From Oreohelix idahoensis (taxonomy: Eukaryota; Mollusca; Gastropoda; Stylommatophora; Oreohelicidae), in NCBI GenBank assembly GCA_024509875.1, contig JAMPIV010006374.1, positions 248,001-312,000 on the forward strand: a stretch of DNA of 64,000 nt. The letters are read 5' to 3'. Within the stretch, counting starts at the first letter, position 1. Each line of letters opens with the position of its first letter. The translations under genes were made by a program, and so were the position numbers. Under the pieces are notes generated by a model. That model searched no databases, was not told the origin of the DNA, and saw only the letters and a program-made list of their open reading frames with translations. Shown here in pieces: positions 33,936 through 45,529 of this stretch.

Positions 33936-33974
33936 ACAGCCATACTTAGCACTATAACTGAACACAGACAAGAT

Positions 33975-34600
33975 AATACAAACTCATTTACATACTTAGG
34001 AAGCATAGTAATACCAGATGGCAGAAGAAGCAAAGACATCAGCAGCCAAATAAATAAAGCCATTATAGCCTTTACCAATATAATCATCTGGAAATCTTCG
34101 CAGTACAGTACAAACACTAAATTATAAATATATTTTTGAGAGCTGTATAATTTCTGTACAGTGCAGAATGCTGGAGAATAACAGAAAAGGAAATGTCCAA
34201 ACTGTCCTCTTTCCACACAACCTGCCTGAGGACAATTCTTTGAATTTTCTAGTAGAACACCATTACCAACCAAGAACTGCTAACTTGGAGCCACCAAGAA
34301 GCATGCGCACCATCATAGCAGGTAGACGCTGGAATTGGATTGGCCACATCCTCAGAAGAGACCCTGACACTATCATCAGAACTGCCATGCTGTGGACTCC
34401 AGAAGGAAAGTGAAAGCAAGGCCGGCCAAAAGCTGCCTGGCAGAAAACTGTGGAGGCAGAGATGCTAAACATGAACCAGAAGGGGGGGCACCACATGAAG
34501 GATGGTTGCCGACCGAGCAAAGTGGAGACAGTTCGTTGCTGCCCTACAAGATGCTACCAGGTGTGATCGTCACCAATTGCTTTGTCAGGCAGTAGCCAAG
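33975..34600 (+). pseudogene. RTE-like LINE: RT C-terminus, same family as 12064-12770
   Basis: Translated pieces read NSFTYLGSIVIPDGRRSKDI, WKSSQYSTNTKL, then in another frame MLENNRKGNVQ... and NLEPPRSMRTIIAGRRWNWI plus GHILRRDPDTIIRTAMLWTP. This is the thumb and C-terminal signature seen on the minus strand at 12551-12114. A TGA after the GK motif near 34411 and frame changes break it. At its 3' end the coding terminus plus tail is amplified into an 86-bp tandem array (34513-34870). Confidence 0.75.
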
Positions 34601-34880
34601 GACCAAAGTGGAGACAGTTCGTTGCTGCCCTACAAGATGCTACCAGGTGTGATCGTCACCAATTGCTTTGTCAGGCAGTGGCCAAGGACCAAAGTGGAGA
34701 CAGTTCATTGCTGTCCTACAAGATGCTACCAGGTGTGATCGTCACCAATTGCTTTGTCAGGCAGTGGCCAAGGACCAAAGTGGAGACAGTTCATTGCTGC
34801 CCTACAAGATGCTACCAGGTGTGATCGTCACCAATTGCTTTGTCAGGCAGTGGCCAAGGACCAAAGAAGAAGAAGAGACA
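34513..34880 (+). repeat. 86-bp minisatellite made from a LINE 3' end, ~4 copies
   Basis: AGTGGAGACAGTTC recurs at 34521, 34607, 34693 and 34779, 86 bp apart. Each unit holds the last LINE codons and the tail (TGTGATCGTCACCAATTGCT, then GTCAGGCAGTGGCCAAGGAC). The array ends in AAGAAGAAGAAGAG, the natural LINE terminus. Confidence 0.92.
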
Positions 34881-34949
34881 GACAAGATGCCTTAAAAATC
34901 AGCAAACTACAGTTTACATAATAACTGCACAACTCAGAATTTGAATTTT

Positions 34950-35440
34950 TGTGGGCCTTTGACAGAGAATCACTTTGGAAACTGATAGAGTTTGCACAAA
35001 TTCACTAAACTAATAAAGAAAACATACATGGACCATCATGAAGGACAAATATCTCCAAGATAAAAATTGGAGCAAGGCTGCCTCTTGTCACCACTTCTCT
35101 GTTTGCTTCCTATGGCATGACTACTGCAGCATCAGCTGGTACACAGCAGGAATCTGATATTACAGCATTTATGTGATGTTGCAGCATTGGTTTCTGTAGA
35201 AGTCTGTTTTATCTGATGACAATATTGATCACCTCTTGTCACATGCTTAGGAGTACTATTCTTCCTTTGTCTCCTCAAAGATCCCATCAACTTTTGTGGG
35301 ACATGTCTTCCTGGTTGCAAATTAGAATATGCAATCAAAGATAAATGACCAACCAGAAGTGGACTCTGCCAAGATAGCTTTGATGACATAGATGTTGTCA
35401 ATGTCCTCGCTCTTCTGTTACACAGTGGGGTTCTGGGATC
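34950..35440 (+). pseudogene. RTE-like LINE RT palm remnant, highly decayed
   Basis: CTTTGACAGAGAATCACTTTGG parallels the DRESLW motif region of the LINE at 25640. TGCCTCTTGTCACCACTTCT parallels GCLLSP, and GATGTTGTCAATGTCCTCGC occupies the place of the FADDLALL loop. Frames are shattered by stops. Confidence 0.5.
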
Positions 35441-35560
35441 AAAACCTGGTGACTCATACTCCAGTCTAACCAGCTGTAGGTGGGTACCTGACTGCTTGTG
35501 AGTTAGAGAAGGCAAAGGCAGGGGAGAAGGGAAATGGTCACCCCACTTCATCAAAAAGGT
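35400..35560 (+). mobile_element. SINE-like fragment
   Basis: Contains TTCTGGGATCAAAACCTGG (B-box-like) and AGGTGGGTACCTGACTGC, a pattern typical of tRNA-type SINE bodies. I could not define its ends. Confidence 0.3.
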
Positions 35561-35736
35561 GGACCTAGTGTGGTGATGACAGTTCCTGTATGACAGTTCC
35601 TGAATGTGACTATCTGTGTTTTTTTTTTAAATTAGCATGGAATTTCTTCAAGTCTGAATAAATTAAAATTGCTTGGGATGAACAGAATGTACCATATTTC
35701 TGTTAACACAGCATGCTACCTGAGTTCTGTGTAGAC

Positions 35737-35925
35737 CAGAGGTTTTCAAACTGTGTGTCGCGGCCCTCTGCTAAGGGCGTCGCGGTGGCTTGGGATAAGT
35801 GTTGGGCTCGATATTATGAGCCAAGGTGCATCAATAAATATAGATCTTCGTAGTATAGAGAGGAGCTGCGGTGATTTATGCACAGGTCAAGGGAGCCGCG
35901 GACCAAAAAAGTTTGAAAACCTCTG
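35737..35925. mobile_element. hAT MITE (189 bp) with 8-bp target duplication
   Basis: CAGAGGTTTTCAAACT at the left is matched by AGTTTGAAAACCTCTG at the right. GTGTAGAC flanks both sides (35729-35736 and 35926-35933). An 8-bp duplication with CAG...CTG ends is diagnostic of hAT. It is non-coding. Confidence 0.95.
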
Positions 35926-35994
35926 GTGTAGACAGTATAGCAAGCTACAGCTCAGCTGTGGAATCCAAATCATAGCCAAGTGTGATGATTGTGA

Positions 35995-36250
35995 AATCTG
36001 ATTAGAAATCTGTAGAATAGGGTTTTAATGGCATGACAAGAAGGGAAACAATGAGGGACAGAAAAATAAAAATGTCAATGGAGCAAGAGGTAAGAAGATG
36101 ACAGAACACAAAATGTAGGTCATCTATTAGCACCCACAAATCAGTCCTAACCTAGGGTAGGATTTGTCAGAGAGACAGGGAAGCAGGACAAACACAGTGA
36201 GATCTAAAAACAGAGCAAAGAGAACTGTAGAAAGACATCAGGATAAATAA
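35995..36250 (+). pseudogene. RTE-like LINE C-terminal remnant
   Basis: GGGTTTTAATGGCATGACAAG and AATGGAGCAAGAGGTAAGAA parallel 26425-26515 (ending EQEMRRRQW) of the LINE at 25640. Heavily mutated; it probably continues the fragment at 34950, split by later insertions. Confidence 0.4.
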
Positions 36251-36254
36251 CAAA

Positions 36255-39200
36255 CACTGTCTTTGACAGGAGGCAGCTGTCCATGACAGCAGGGAGCTGT
36301 CCATGAGAGAAGAGCTGTCCATGAGAGAAGAGCTGTCCATGAGAGAAGGGAATTAATTGTCCATGAAAGGAGGGAACACAGTGTCTAAGACAGGAGGGAA
36401 CTAACTGTTCATGGCAAGAGGGAACTAATTATCCATGACAGGAGGGAACTAACTGTTGAAGGCAGGAGGATTCACATTGTCCATGACAGGAGGGAACTAA
36501 CTGTTAAAGGCAGGAGGAAACACATTGTCCATGACAGGAGGAAACTAACTGTTGAAGGCAGGAGGATTCACATTGTCCATGACAGGAGGGAACTAACTGT
36601 TAAAGGCAGGAGGAAACAGATTGTCCATGACAGGAGGAAACTAACTGTTGAAGGCAGGAGGATTCACATTGTCCATGACAGGAGGGAACTAACTGTTAAA
36701 GGCAGGAGGAAACACATTGTTCATGACAGGGCGAAACTAACTGTTGAATACAGGAGGGAACACAGTGTCCATGACAGGAGGGAACTAACTGTTGAAGGCA
36801 GGAGAAAACACATTGTCCATGACAGGAGGAAACTAACTGTTGAAGGCAGGAGGATTCACATTGTCCATGACAGGAGGAAACTAACTGTTGAAGGCAGGAG
36901 GATTCACATTATCCACGACAGGACAAAACTAACTGTTGAAGGCAGGAGGAAACACATTGTCCATGACAGGACGAAACTAACTGTTGAAGGCAGAAGGAAA
37001 CACATTGTCCATGACAGGTGGAAACTAACTGTTGAAGGCAGGAGGAAACACATTGTCCATGACAGGAGGGAACTAACTGTTGAAGGCAGGAGGAAACACA
37101 CTGTCCATGACAGGAGGGAACTAACTGTTGAAGGCAGGAGGAAACACATTGTCCATGACAGGAGGAAACTAACTGTTGAAGGCAGGAGGAAACACATTGT
37201 CCATGACAGGAGTGAACTAACTGTTGAAGGCAGGAGGATTCATATTGTCCATGACAGGAGGGAACTAACTGTTGAAGGCAGGAAAATTCACATTGTCCAT
37301 GACAGGAGAGAACTAACTGTTGAAGGCAGGAGGATTCACATTGTCCATGACAGGACAAAACTAACTGTTGAAGGCAGGAGGAAACACATTGTCCATGACA
37401 GGATGAAACTAACTGTTCATGGCAAGAGGGAACTAATTACCCATGACAGGACAAAACTAACTGTTGAAGGCAGGAGGAAACACATTGTCCATGACAGGAG
37501 GGAACTAACTGTTGAAGGCAGGAGGATTCACATTGTCCATGACAGGAGAGAACTAACTGTTCAAGGCAGGAGGATTCACATTGTCCATGACAGGAGGGAA
37601 CTAACTATTGAAGGCAGGAGGATTCACATTGTCCATGACAGGAGGAAACTAACTGTTCATGGCAAGAGGGAACTAATTACCCATGACAGGACAAAACTAA
37701 CTGTTGAAGGCAGGAGGAAACACATTGTCCATGACAGGAGGAAACTAACTGTTCATGGCAAGAGGGAACTAATTACCCATGACAGGACAAAACTAACTGT
37801 TGAAGGCAGGAGGAAACACATTGTCCATGATAGGAGGGAACTAACTGTTGAATGCAGGAGGAAACACATTGTCCATGATAGGAGGAAAAAAATTGTCTAT
37901 GACAAGAGGGAACTAACTGTTGAAGGCAGGAGGAAACACACTGTCCATGACAGGAGGGAACTAACTGTTGAAGGCAGGAGGAAACACATTGTCCATGACA
38001 GGATGAAAGTAACTGTTGAAGACAGGAGGAAACACATTGTCCATGACAGGAGGAAACTAACTGTTGAAGGCAGGAGGAAACACATTGTCCATGACAGGAC
38101 GAAACTAACTGTTGAAGGCAGGAGGAAACACATTTTCCATGACAGGACGAAACTAACTGTTGAAGACAGGAAGAAACAAATTGTCCATGACAGGAGGAAA
38201 CTAACTGTTGAAGGCAGGAGGGAACACATTGTCCATGACAGGATGAAACTAACTGTTGAAGGCAGGAGGAAATGCATTGCCCATGACAGGACAAAACTAA
38301 CTGTTGAAGGCAGGAGGATTCACATTGTCCATGACAGGAGGAAACTAACTGTTGAAGGCAGGAGGAAACACATTGTCCATGACAGGAGGAAACACATTGT
38401 CCATGACAGGAGGAAACTAACTGTTGAAGGCAGGAGGAAACACACTGTCCATGACAGGAGGAAACACATTGTCCATGACAGGAGGAAACTAACTGTTGAA
38501 GTCAGGAGGGAACACATTGTCCATGACAGGAGGAAACACATTGTCCAAGACAGGAGAAAACAAACGGTTGAAGGCAGGAGGAAACACATGGTCCATGACA
38601 GGATGAAACTAACTGTTAAAGGTAGGAGGAAACACATTGTCCATGACAAGAGGAAACACATTGTCCATGACAGGAGGAAACTAACTGTTGAAGGCAGGAG
38701 GAAACACATTGTCCATGACAGGAGGAAACTAACTGTTGAAGGCAGGAGGAAACACATTGTCCATGACAGGATAAAACTAATTATCCATGATAGGAGGGAA
38801 CTAATTGTCCATGATGGGTGGGAACTAGCTGTCCATGATCAGAGGGAACTAACTATCTATGATGGGAGGGAACTAAGTGTACATGATAGGATGGCAAGAG
38901 GGAACTGGGAAGAAATTGTCCATGACATTGACAGTCCAGAAACTAACTGTTGAAGGCAGGAGGAAACACATTGTCCATGACAGGAGGGAACTAACGCAAG
39001 AGGACTGATTACATTGGACAATGAAAACAAGATGGCAGGAAGGAAGATTGTCCATGACAGGACAAAACTAACTGTTTGCAGGAGGATTCATTGTCCATGA
39101 CAGGAGGGAACTAACATTGACAGGCAGGAGGATGATTGTCCATGGAGGGGGAAACTAACTGTTGAAGGCAGGAGGAAACACATTGTCCATGACAGGACAA

Positions 39201-42200
39201 AACTAACTGTTGAAGGCAGGAGGATTCACATTGTCCATGACAAGAAGGAACTAACTGTTGAAGGCAGGAGGATTCACATTTTCCATGACAGGACAGGGAG
39301 AACTAACTTTTGTTCATGACAGGAGAAAACTAACTGTTGACAGGAAGGCAGGAGGGAACACATTACCCATGACAGGAGGAACATAAAACCATTGAAGGAG
39401 GGAACTAATTGTCCATGACACAGATTGTCTATGAAGGGGAGACTAACTATTTCCATGCAAAGGAACTAAATTACCCATGAGGAAAACTAACTGTCCATGA
39501 CAGGAGGAAACATTGCCCATGACAGGAGGAAACTAACTGGCATGGCAAGAGGGAACTAATTACCCATGACAGGACAAAACTAACTGTTGAAGGCAGGAGG
39601 AAACACATTGTCCATGATAGGAGGGAACTAACTGTTGAATGCAGGAGGAAACACATTGTCCATGATAGGAGGAAAAAAATTGTCTATGACAAGAGGGAAC
39701 TAACTGTTGAAGGCAGGAGGAAACACATTGTCCATGACAGGAGGGAACTAACTGTTGAAGGCAGGAGGAAACACATTGTCCATGACAGGATGAAAGTAAC
39801 TGTTGAAGACAGGAGGAAACACATTGTCCATGACAGGAGGAAACTAACTGTTGAAGGCAGGAGGAAACACACTGTCCATGACAGGACGAAACTAACTGTT
39901 GAAGGCAGGAGGAAACACATTTTCCATGACAGGACGAAACTAACTGTTGAAGACAGGAAGAAACAAATTGTCCATGACAGGAGGAAACTAACTGTTGAAG
40001 GCAGGAGGGAACACATTGTCCATGACAGGATGAAACTAACTGTTGAAGGCAGGAGGAAATGCATTGCCCATGACAGGACAAAACTAACTGTTGAAGGCAG
40101 GAGGATTCACATTGTCCATGACAGGAGGAAACTAACTGTTGAAGGCAGGAGGAAACACATTGTCCATGACAGGAGGAAACACATTGTCCATGACAGGAGG
40201 AAACTAACTGTTGAAGGCAGGAGGAAACGCACTGTCCATGACAGGAGGAAACACATTGTCCATGACAGGAGGAAACTAACTGTTGAAGTCAGGAGGGAAC
40301 ACATTGTCCATGACAGGAGGAAACACACTGTCCAAGACAGGAGAAAACAAACGGTTGAAGGCAGGAGGAAACACATGGTCCATGACAGGATGAAACTAAC
40401 TGTTAAAGGTAGGAGGAAACACATTGTCCATGACAAGAGGAAACACATTGTCCATGACAGGAGGAAACTAACTGTTGAAGGCAGGAGGAAACACATTGTC
40501 CATGACAGGAGGAAACTAACTGTTGAAGGCAGGAGGAAACACATTGTCCATGACAGGATAAAACTAATTATCCATGATAGGAGGGAACTAATTGTCCATG
40601 ATGGGTGGGAACTAGCTGTCCATGATCAGAGGGAACTAACTATCTATGATGGGAGGGAACTAAGTGTACATGATAGGAGGGAACTCATTGTCCAAGACAG
40701 GAGGGAACTCATTGTCCATGATGGGAAGAAACTAATTGTCCATGACTGCAGAAACTAATTATCCATGATGGGAGAGAACAGACTGTCCATTACAGGAGGG
40801 AACTAATTGTCCATGGCATTAGGGAACTAATTTCCATGACAGGAAAGAACCAACTGTACACAACAGGAGGGAAGTAATTGTCCATTGACAGGAGGGAGCA
40901 GATTGTCCATTACAGGAGGGAACTAATTGTCCATGACAGAAGGCAACTAATTGTCCATGATGGGAGGTAACAGACTGTCTACGATGGGAGGAAACTAATT
41001 GTCCATGACAGGAGGGAACTAACTGTTCATGACAGGAGGGAACTAATTATTCATGATGGGAGGGAACACACTGTCCATGACAGAAGGGAACAGGTTGTCT
41101 ATGACAAGAGGGAACTAACTGTCCATGACAGGAGGGAATGGGTTGTCCATAAAAGAAGTGAGCAGACTGTGAAAAGAGGCAACATACTGTTCATGACAGA
41201 AGGGAACAGGTTGTATATGACAAGGGGGAACAAACTGTCCATGGCAGGAAGGAACTAATTGTCCATGATTGGAGGGAACTAATTGTCCATGATGGGAGGG
41301 AACAGGCTTCTAAGAAAGGAAGGAACACATTGTCCATGACAGAAGGGAACAAGTTGTCCATGACAGGAGGGAACTAACTACCCATGACAGGACAGAGCAC
41401 ATTGTCCATGATGGTAGGAAACAGATTGTCCATGATAGGAGGGAACTTATTGTCCATGAAAGAAGGAAACTAACTATCTAGGGCAGGAACACACTGTCCA
41501 TGACAGAAAGGCATAGATTGTCCATGACAGGAAAGAGCAGACTGTCTATAACAGGAGGAAACAGACTGTCTATGATGGGAAGGAACAGATTGTACATAAT
41601 GGGAGGGAACATATTGTCTATGATGGGAGAGAATGTATAGTCCATGACAGGAGGGAACATACTGTACATGACAGGAGGGAACACACTCCATGATGGGAAG
41701 GAAAATACTGCCCATGATGGGAGAGACCTAATAGTCCGTGGCAGGAGGGAACACTTTGTTCATGACAGGAGAAAACTAACTGTCCATGACAGGAGGGAAC
41801 GGATTTTCCATGAAGGAGGGAACACACTGGCCATGACAAAAAGGAACATATTGTCCATGACAGGAGGGAACTAATTGTCCATGACAGGACGTAACAGATT
41901 GTCTATGAAAAGAGATAATTTATTGTCCATGACAGGAAGGAACTAACTGCCCATGACAGGAAGGAACTAACTGCCCATGACAGGAAGGAACTAACTGCCT
42001 ATGACAGGAAGGAACTAACTGCCCATGACAGGAAGGAACTAACTGCCCATGACAGGAAGGAACTAACTGCCCATGACAGGAAGGAACTAACTGTCCATGA
42101 CAGGAGGAAACTGACTGTTCATGACAGGATTTGTCAGATTGTCTATAACAGGAGAGAACAGACTGACTATGACAGGAGGGAACTAATTGTCGATGACAGA

Positions 42201-42300
42201 AAAAAAACAGACTGCCCATGACAGGAAGGATTGTCCATGACAGTAAGGAACATGTTGTTTATGACAGGAGGAAACAGATTGTCAATGACAGGAGAGAATA
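36255..42300. repeat. 6-kb minisatellite of 24/48-bp units
   Basis: The 48-bp unit is two related 24-mers: CTAACTGTTGAAGGCAGGAG + GAAA and CACATTGTCCATGACAGGAG + GAAA. The core region (36400-40700) is regular; the outer parts, especially 40700-42300, drift into single 24-mers (CTAATTGTCCATGACAGGAG). Because the period is a multiple of 3, long open frames appear on both strands, for example 37403-38953 with the 16-residue repeat TVEGRRKHIVHDRRKL. I regard these as consequences of the repeat and not as genes. Confidence 0.97.
37754..38890. repeat. 1.14-kb block duplicated at 39541-40677 inside the array
   Basis: The order of unit variants is the same in both blocks at a constant offset of 1787 bp, with only scattered substitutions. 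The shared order includes ACAAACGGTTGAAGG-type, AAATGCATTGCCC-type and AAAAAAATTGTCTATGAC-type variants. The homology stops after ACATGATAGGA (38890 / 40677). Confidence 0.9.
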
Positions 42301-42309
42301 GGGTGAAGC

Positions 42310-43320
42310 TCTATGCTTCATAGGTAACTAAAAGGCAGAGAGAAAAGAATTTTGGTTGAAATGTCTATTTATAAATATATACTCTTTTTCTATGTGTTTT
42401 TTTTTCCTGGAAAATATAAAAATAAATGCTGTAGCATTGAGATCAACTATCATTTAATACGCTCTGTCAAGTTACAAAGGGTCTATGAAGAAATGAGACT
42501 TTGAGATCTACTTTATGCTGATATACATTGTGAATACCATTGCTTCCTTCGCCATGCTGTAAGAGGTGACTATAAAGAGAATGAGGCTGACAAACCAACA
42601 AGAAACCATCATAGTCATGCTGTAAGAGGCTGACAAACCAATCTTGTATCTTTGTTATAATACTACAAGAAACCATCAATTAAGTATTTCTGTGCAAGCT
42701 TGCCACATGAAAGCCAAGTGCAGTAGTGGCCTAAACTTAGCAACAACAACAAAATGCATTAACTCATTATGTAACACGAATAAAATAACAAAAGTATAAA
42801 CTGAACAAGAGAACATTTCAACAAGAAAATGACAGCAGAGACACAAAAATTGCAGCTTGTCCCTTGAGCTATGTACAGCAGCTGACTGAACGTGCAGTTC
42901 AAGCACCAAAACCAAAGCTGACTACATTAAAATGCTATTCATTTGTTGAGGTGTTTTAGTGCCAGGAAAATCTAAGAACACTGTTGGCCAGATTTAAAGT
43001 CATCTGGTCACAACATTCCATCAACTAATTTGATGCATTAATTACCACAGTTCACTCTACTTTAAATATAGTTCATGTTTTAATGTCCCATGACGTTGTT
43101 TTGGCAGCCAATTATTCTCTTGATTTTAGGTCCAATGACGTTTTTGGTCTGATGGCCAGTAAAGCTGAGTTGAAGGTCAGTAAAGCTGGGTTGAAGTTCA
43201 CTGAATGATTTTCTGATAGTATTCTGAAGATTAAATCTCCTACAGTGCTATCAAGGGTATTTTTTATCTTGCTTGACTGAGTAAATTTAGTGACGATGTG
43301 GTCACAGTCTTTCATATTTC
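42310..43320. other. gene-free stretch
   Basis: A short imperfect duplication (GCTGTAAGAGG...GACAAACCAA) at about 42558-42635; otherwise nothing recognised. Confidence 0.4.
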
Positions 43321-43330
43321 TAAATGACTA

Positions 43331-43914
43331 TAGTCCGTTCGGAAATTTGTGCCCACAGAAAGCATCAATTTTCTCCAAAACTGTTTGTTGTATGGACATG
43401 AATGTTTGCATGCAGTCTTAGATTTTCCATGCAGTTATTAATATATTTTTTGCCCTTACAAAACTCATGTCATGTTCGAATTTTCTTCTTTACGTTATAT
43501 AAAAAACTCTAACCGTTGTCTGGGTTAATTTTTCTTAGTTTTACAGGAAAGTTACAAGATCCGTTCAAAAATATTTTTTTTTTGGTTTGAATTAGTGTAG
43601 TGACTACATGTCCGTACGAGTGCGCACCTATTGTACATAGTCACGAGTAACTAATTCAAACCAAAAAAAATAATTTTTGAACGGATCTTGTAACTTTCCT
43701 GTAAAACTAAGAAAAATTAACCCAGACAACAGTAAGAGTTTTTTATATAACGTAAAGAAGAAAATTCGAACATGACATGAGTTTTGTAAGGGCAAAAAAT
43801 ATATTAATAACTGCATGGAAAATCTAAGACTGCATGCAAAGATTCATGTCCATACAACAAACAGTTTTGGAGAAAATTGATGCTTTCTGTGGGCACAAAT
43901 TTCCGAATGGACTA
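43331..43914. mobile_element. foldback MITE (584 bp) with TA target duplication
   Basis: Two arms of about 265-270 bp (43331-43600 and 43645-43914) are nearly perfect inverted copies around a ~45-bp spacer. The ends are TAGTCCGTTCGGAAATTTGT and its inverse with one mismatch. TA lies on each side (43329-43330, 43915-43916). There is no coding content. The TA duplication suggests mobilisation by a Tc1/mariner-type transposase. Confidence 0.92.
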
Positions 43915-44229
43915 TACCTAAACTGATATCAATATGTCAGTTTACATTTAACTGGATTACAACTGTCAAATACTCACATTTCTAAGATGCTTAGTGGCAA
44001 GGGGAAAAAAGGCATAAATTTCACCACAGTGTTGGCATGAATCAACCTGACTGACATTCAGATAAGTTGTCCAGGCCTCTTGGTGGACTTTAGAGATCCT
44101 TCATTCTGTAACCTATGTGCATGTTGTGGAACCAGCTTCCTGTGAGCACTTAATGTTTGTTGTCAATGCCAGGTATCTTCTACAGTGGTTCATTTCTGAA
44201 TATTTTCTGCCCATCTTATATTTGATTAA

Positions 44230-45284
44230 GTCATTCTGCCCAAACGGGCGTATGGCGCGCCAGATAGGCCTTTCATTATACCCAGGGCTTATGATGCGCC
44301 AAGGTGATATATGCTGCATTTGAGCGGAACATTATACAGTATCTGGCAATAAGCCAGTTTAAAATTATTTCATTACATCCGGCACATATGCGTGAATGTT
44401 TGTGAGTGAAAAAAAATAATTTATGAAGTTACAACTGTGTGCTTTATATCCATTGCTAGAGTTGCTTTGAATCTAGCCGCAGGCCGTGTGGTACGCCCGT
44501 TTTGTAATATTCCGAAATTGAACAAAAAAATTAGAAAATAAGTGGCCATATAGTGTTCATATCATGTAAACACTTCCTGTGGACATCATATTTTGAACTG
44601 GTAGCGAAATAATTATATTGGTGCTTAGTTTTTGCATACTTTTATCAATTAATGATGTCATAGGATTATTTGTTTACATGTAGTGTAATCACATACATAA
44701 TAACACTCATAAACTATTAATGAATCAACCTCAATATATAATTTTGAAATGAATTTTATCGATATCGGTAGCGATAATAACCTATTTTCGATTCCGATAA
44801 GGACGTTGAACAAACGTGATATTTTTAAGTAATAAATTAATTAATTTGCATGGGACAGGAATGTGTAAGTGAGATTCCAGTTCAGCAATATGTGACTTTA
44901 CAAAATTTTTTTTATAAATTACAATTTTCATTTGTTTTTTATCATCTTCTTGAATTAGTTGTCAACTGGATATATGTGTCAATTCCTGGTGTTTTACTAC
45001 CAAGGGATTAAATACAGCTGAAATATTTACGTGTATGTGCATAATTTTTATTCATTTTTATTGTTTCTACACTTCACATGATATACAATTATAACATCAC
45101 ATAAGAACTCAACAGTATTTCACAACATTCTGCAGCCAATTTCCTAAAGTTTGATACCATAATACATATATCTACTAAATTAATATGTGTCTACTGCCTG
45201 TTTTTAAAACATCACTTGCAGAAAAAAAAATGTCTGCATATTGGGTCCTGGGCAAAACCAAAAAAATGCCTGGGTTAGAATGAG
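44230..45284. mobile_element. piggyBac-like non-autonomous element with TTAA duplication
   Basis: TTAA (44226-44229) precedes GTCATTCTGCCCAAACGGGC. On the other side TTAA (45285-45288) follows the inverse of CTCATTCTAACCCAGGCATT. TTAA target sites and short imperfect terminal repeats fit piggyBac. A subterminal inverted pair (AACGGGCGTATGG near 44240, TACGCCCGTTTTG near 44490) adds support. No transposase frame is present. Confidence 0.55.
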
Positions 45285-45529
45285 TTAACACTCTTTTCTT
45301 GTTCTGTAGACTACATTAACTCCCTTTTCTTGTTCAGTGGACTGTACATTAACTCCCTTTTCTTGTTCAGTGGACTGTACATTAAGTTTGACAATCCAGT
45401 AGGTCTTTACACAGGGCTATACCATTTAATTGCGGCTATTTTTGGGATTATTAGTAGAAGTCTCTATAAACTTGGGAGATTAGTTCAGATCAGGGACCAT
45501 CTCTGTGCTGTGACTGTTTTCATGATCAT

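Noticed and set aside
37403..38953. 516-codon open frame with 16-residue repeats
   Set aside because: It is produced by the 24/48-bp minisatellite; equally open frames exist on the opposite strand and there is no start context, splice site or promoter.
36255..42300. CRISPR-like array
   Set aside because: Units are contiguous without unique spacers, and the genome is eukaryotic.
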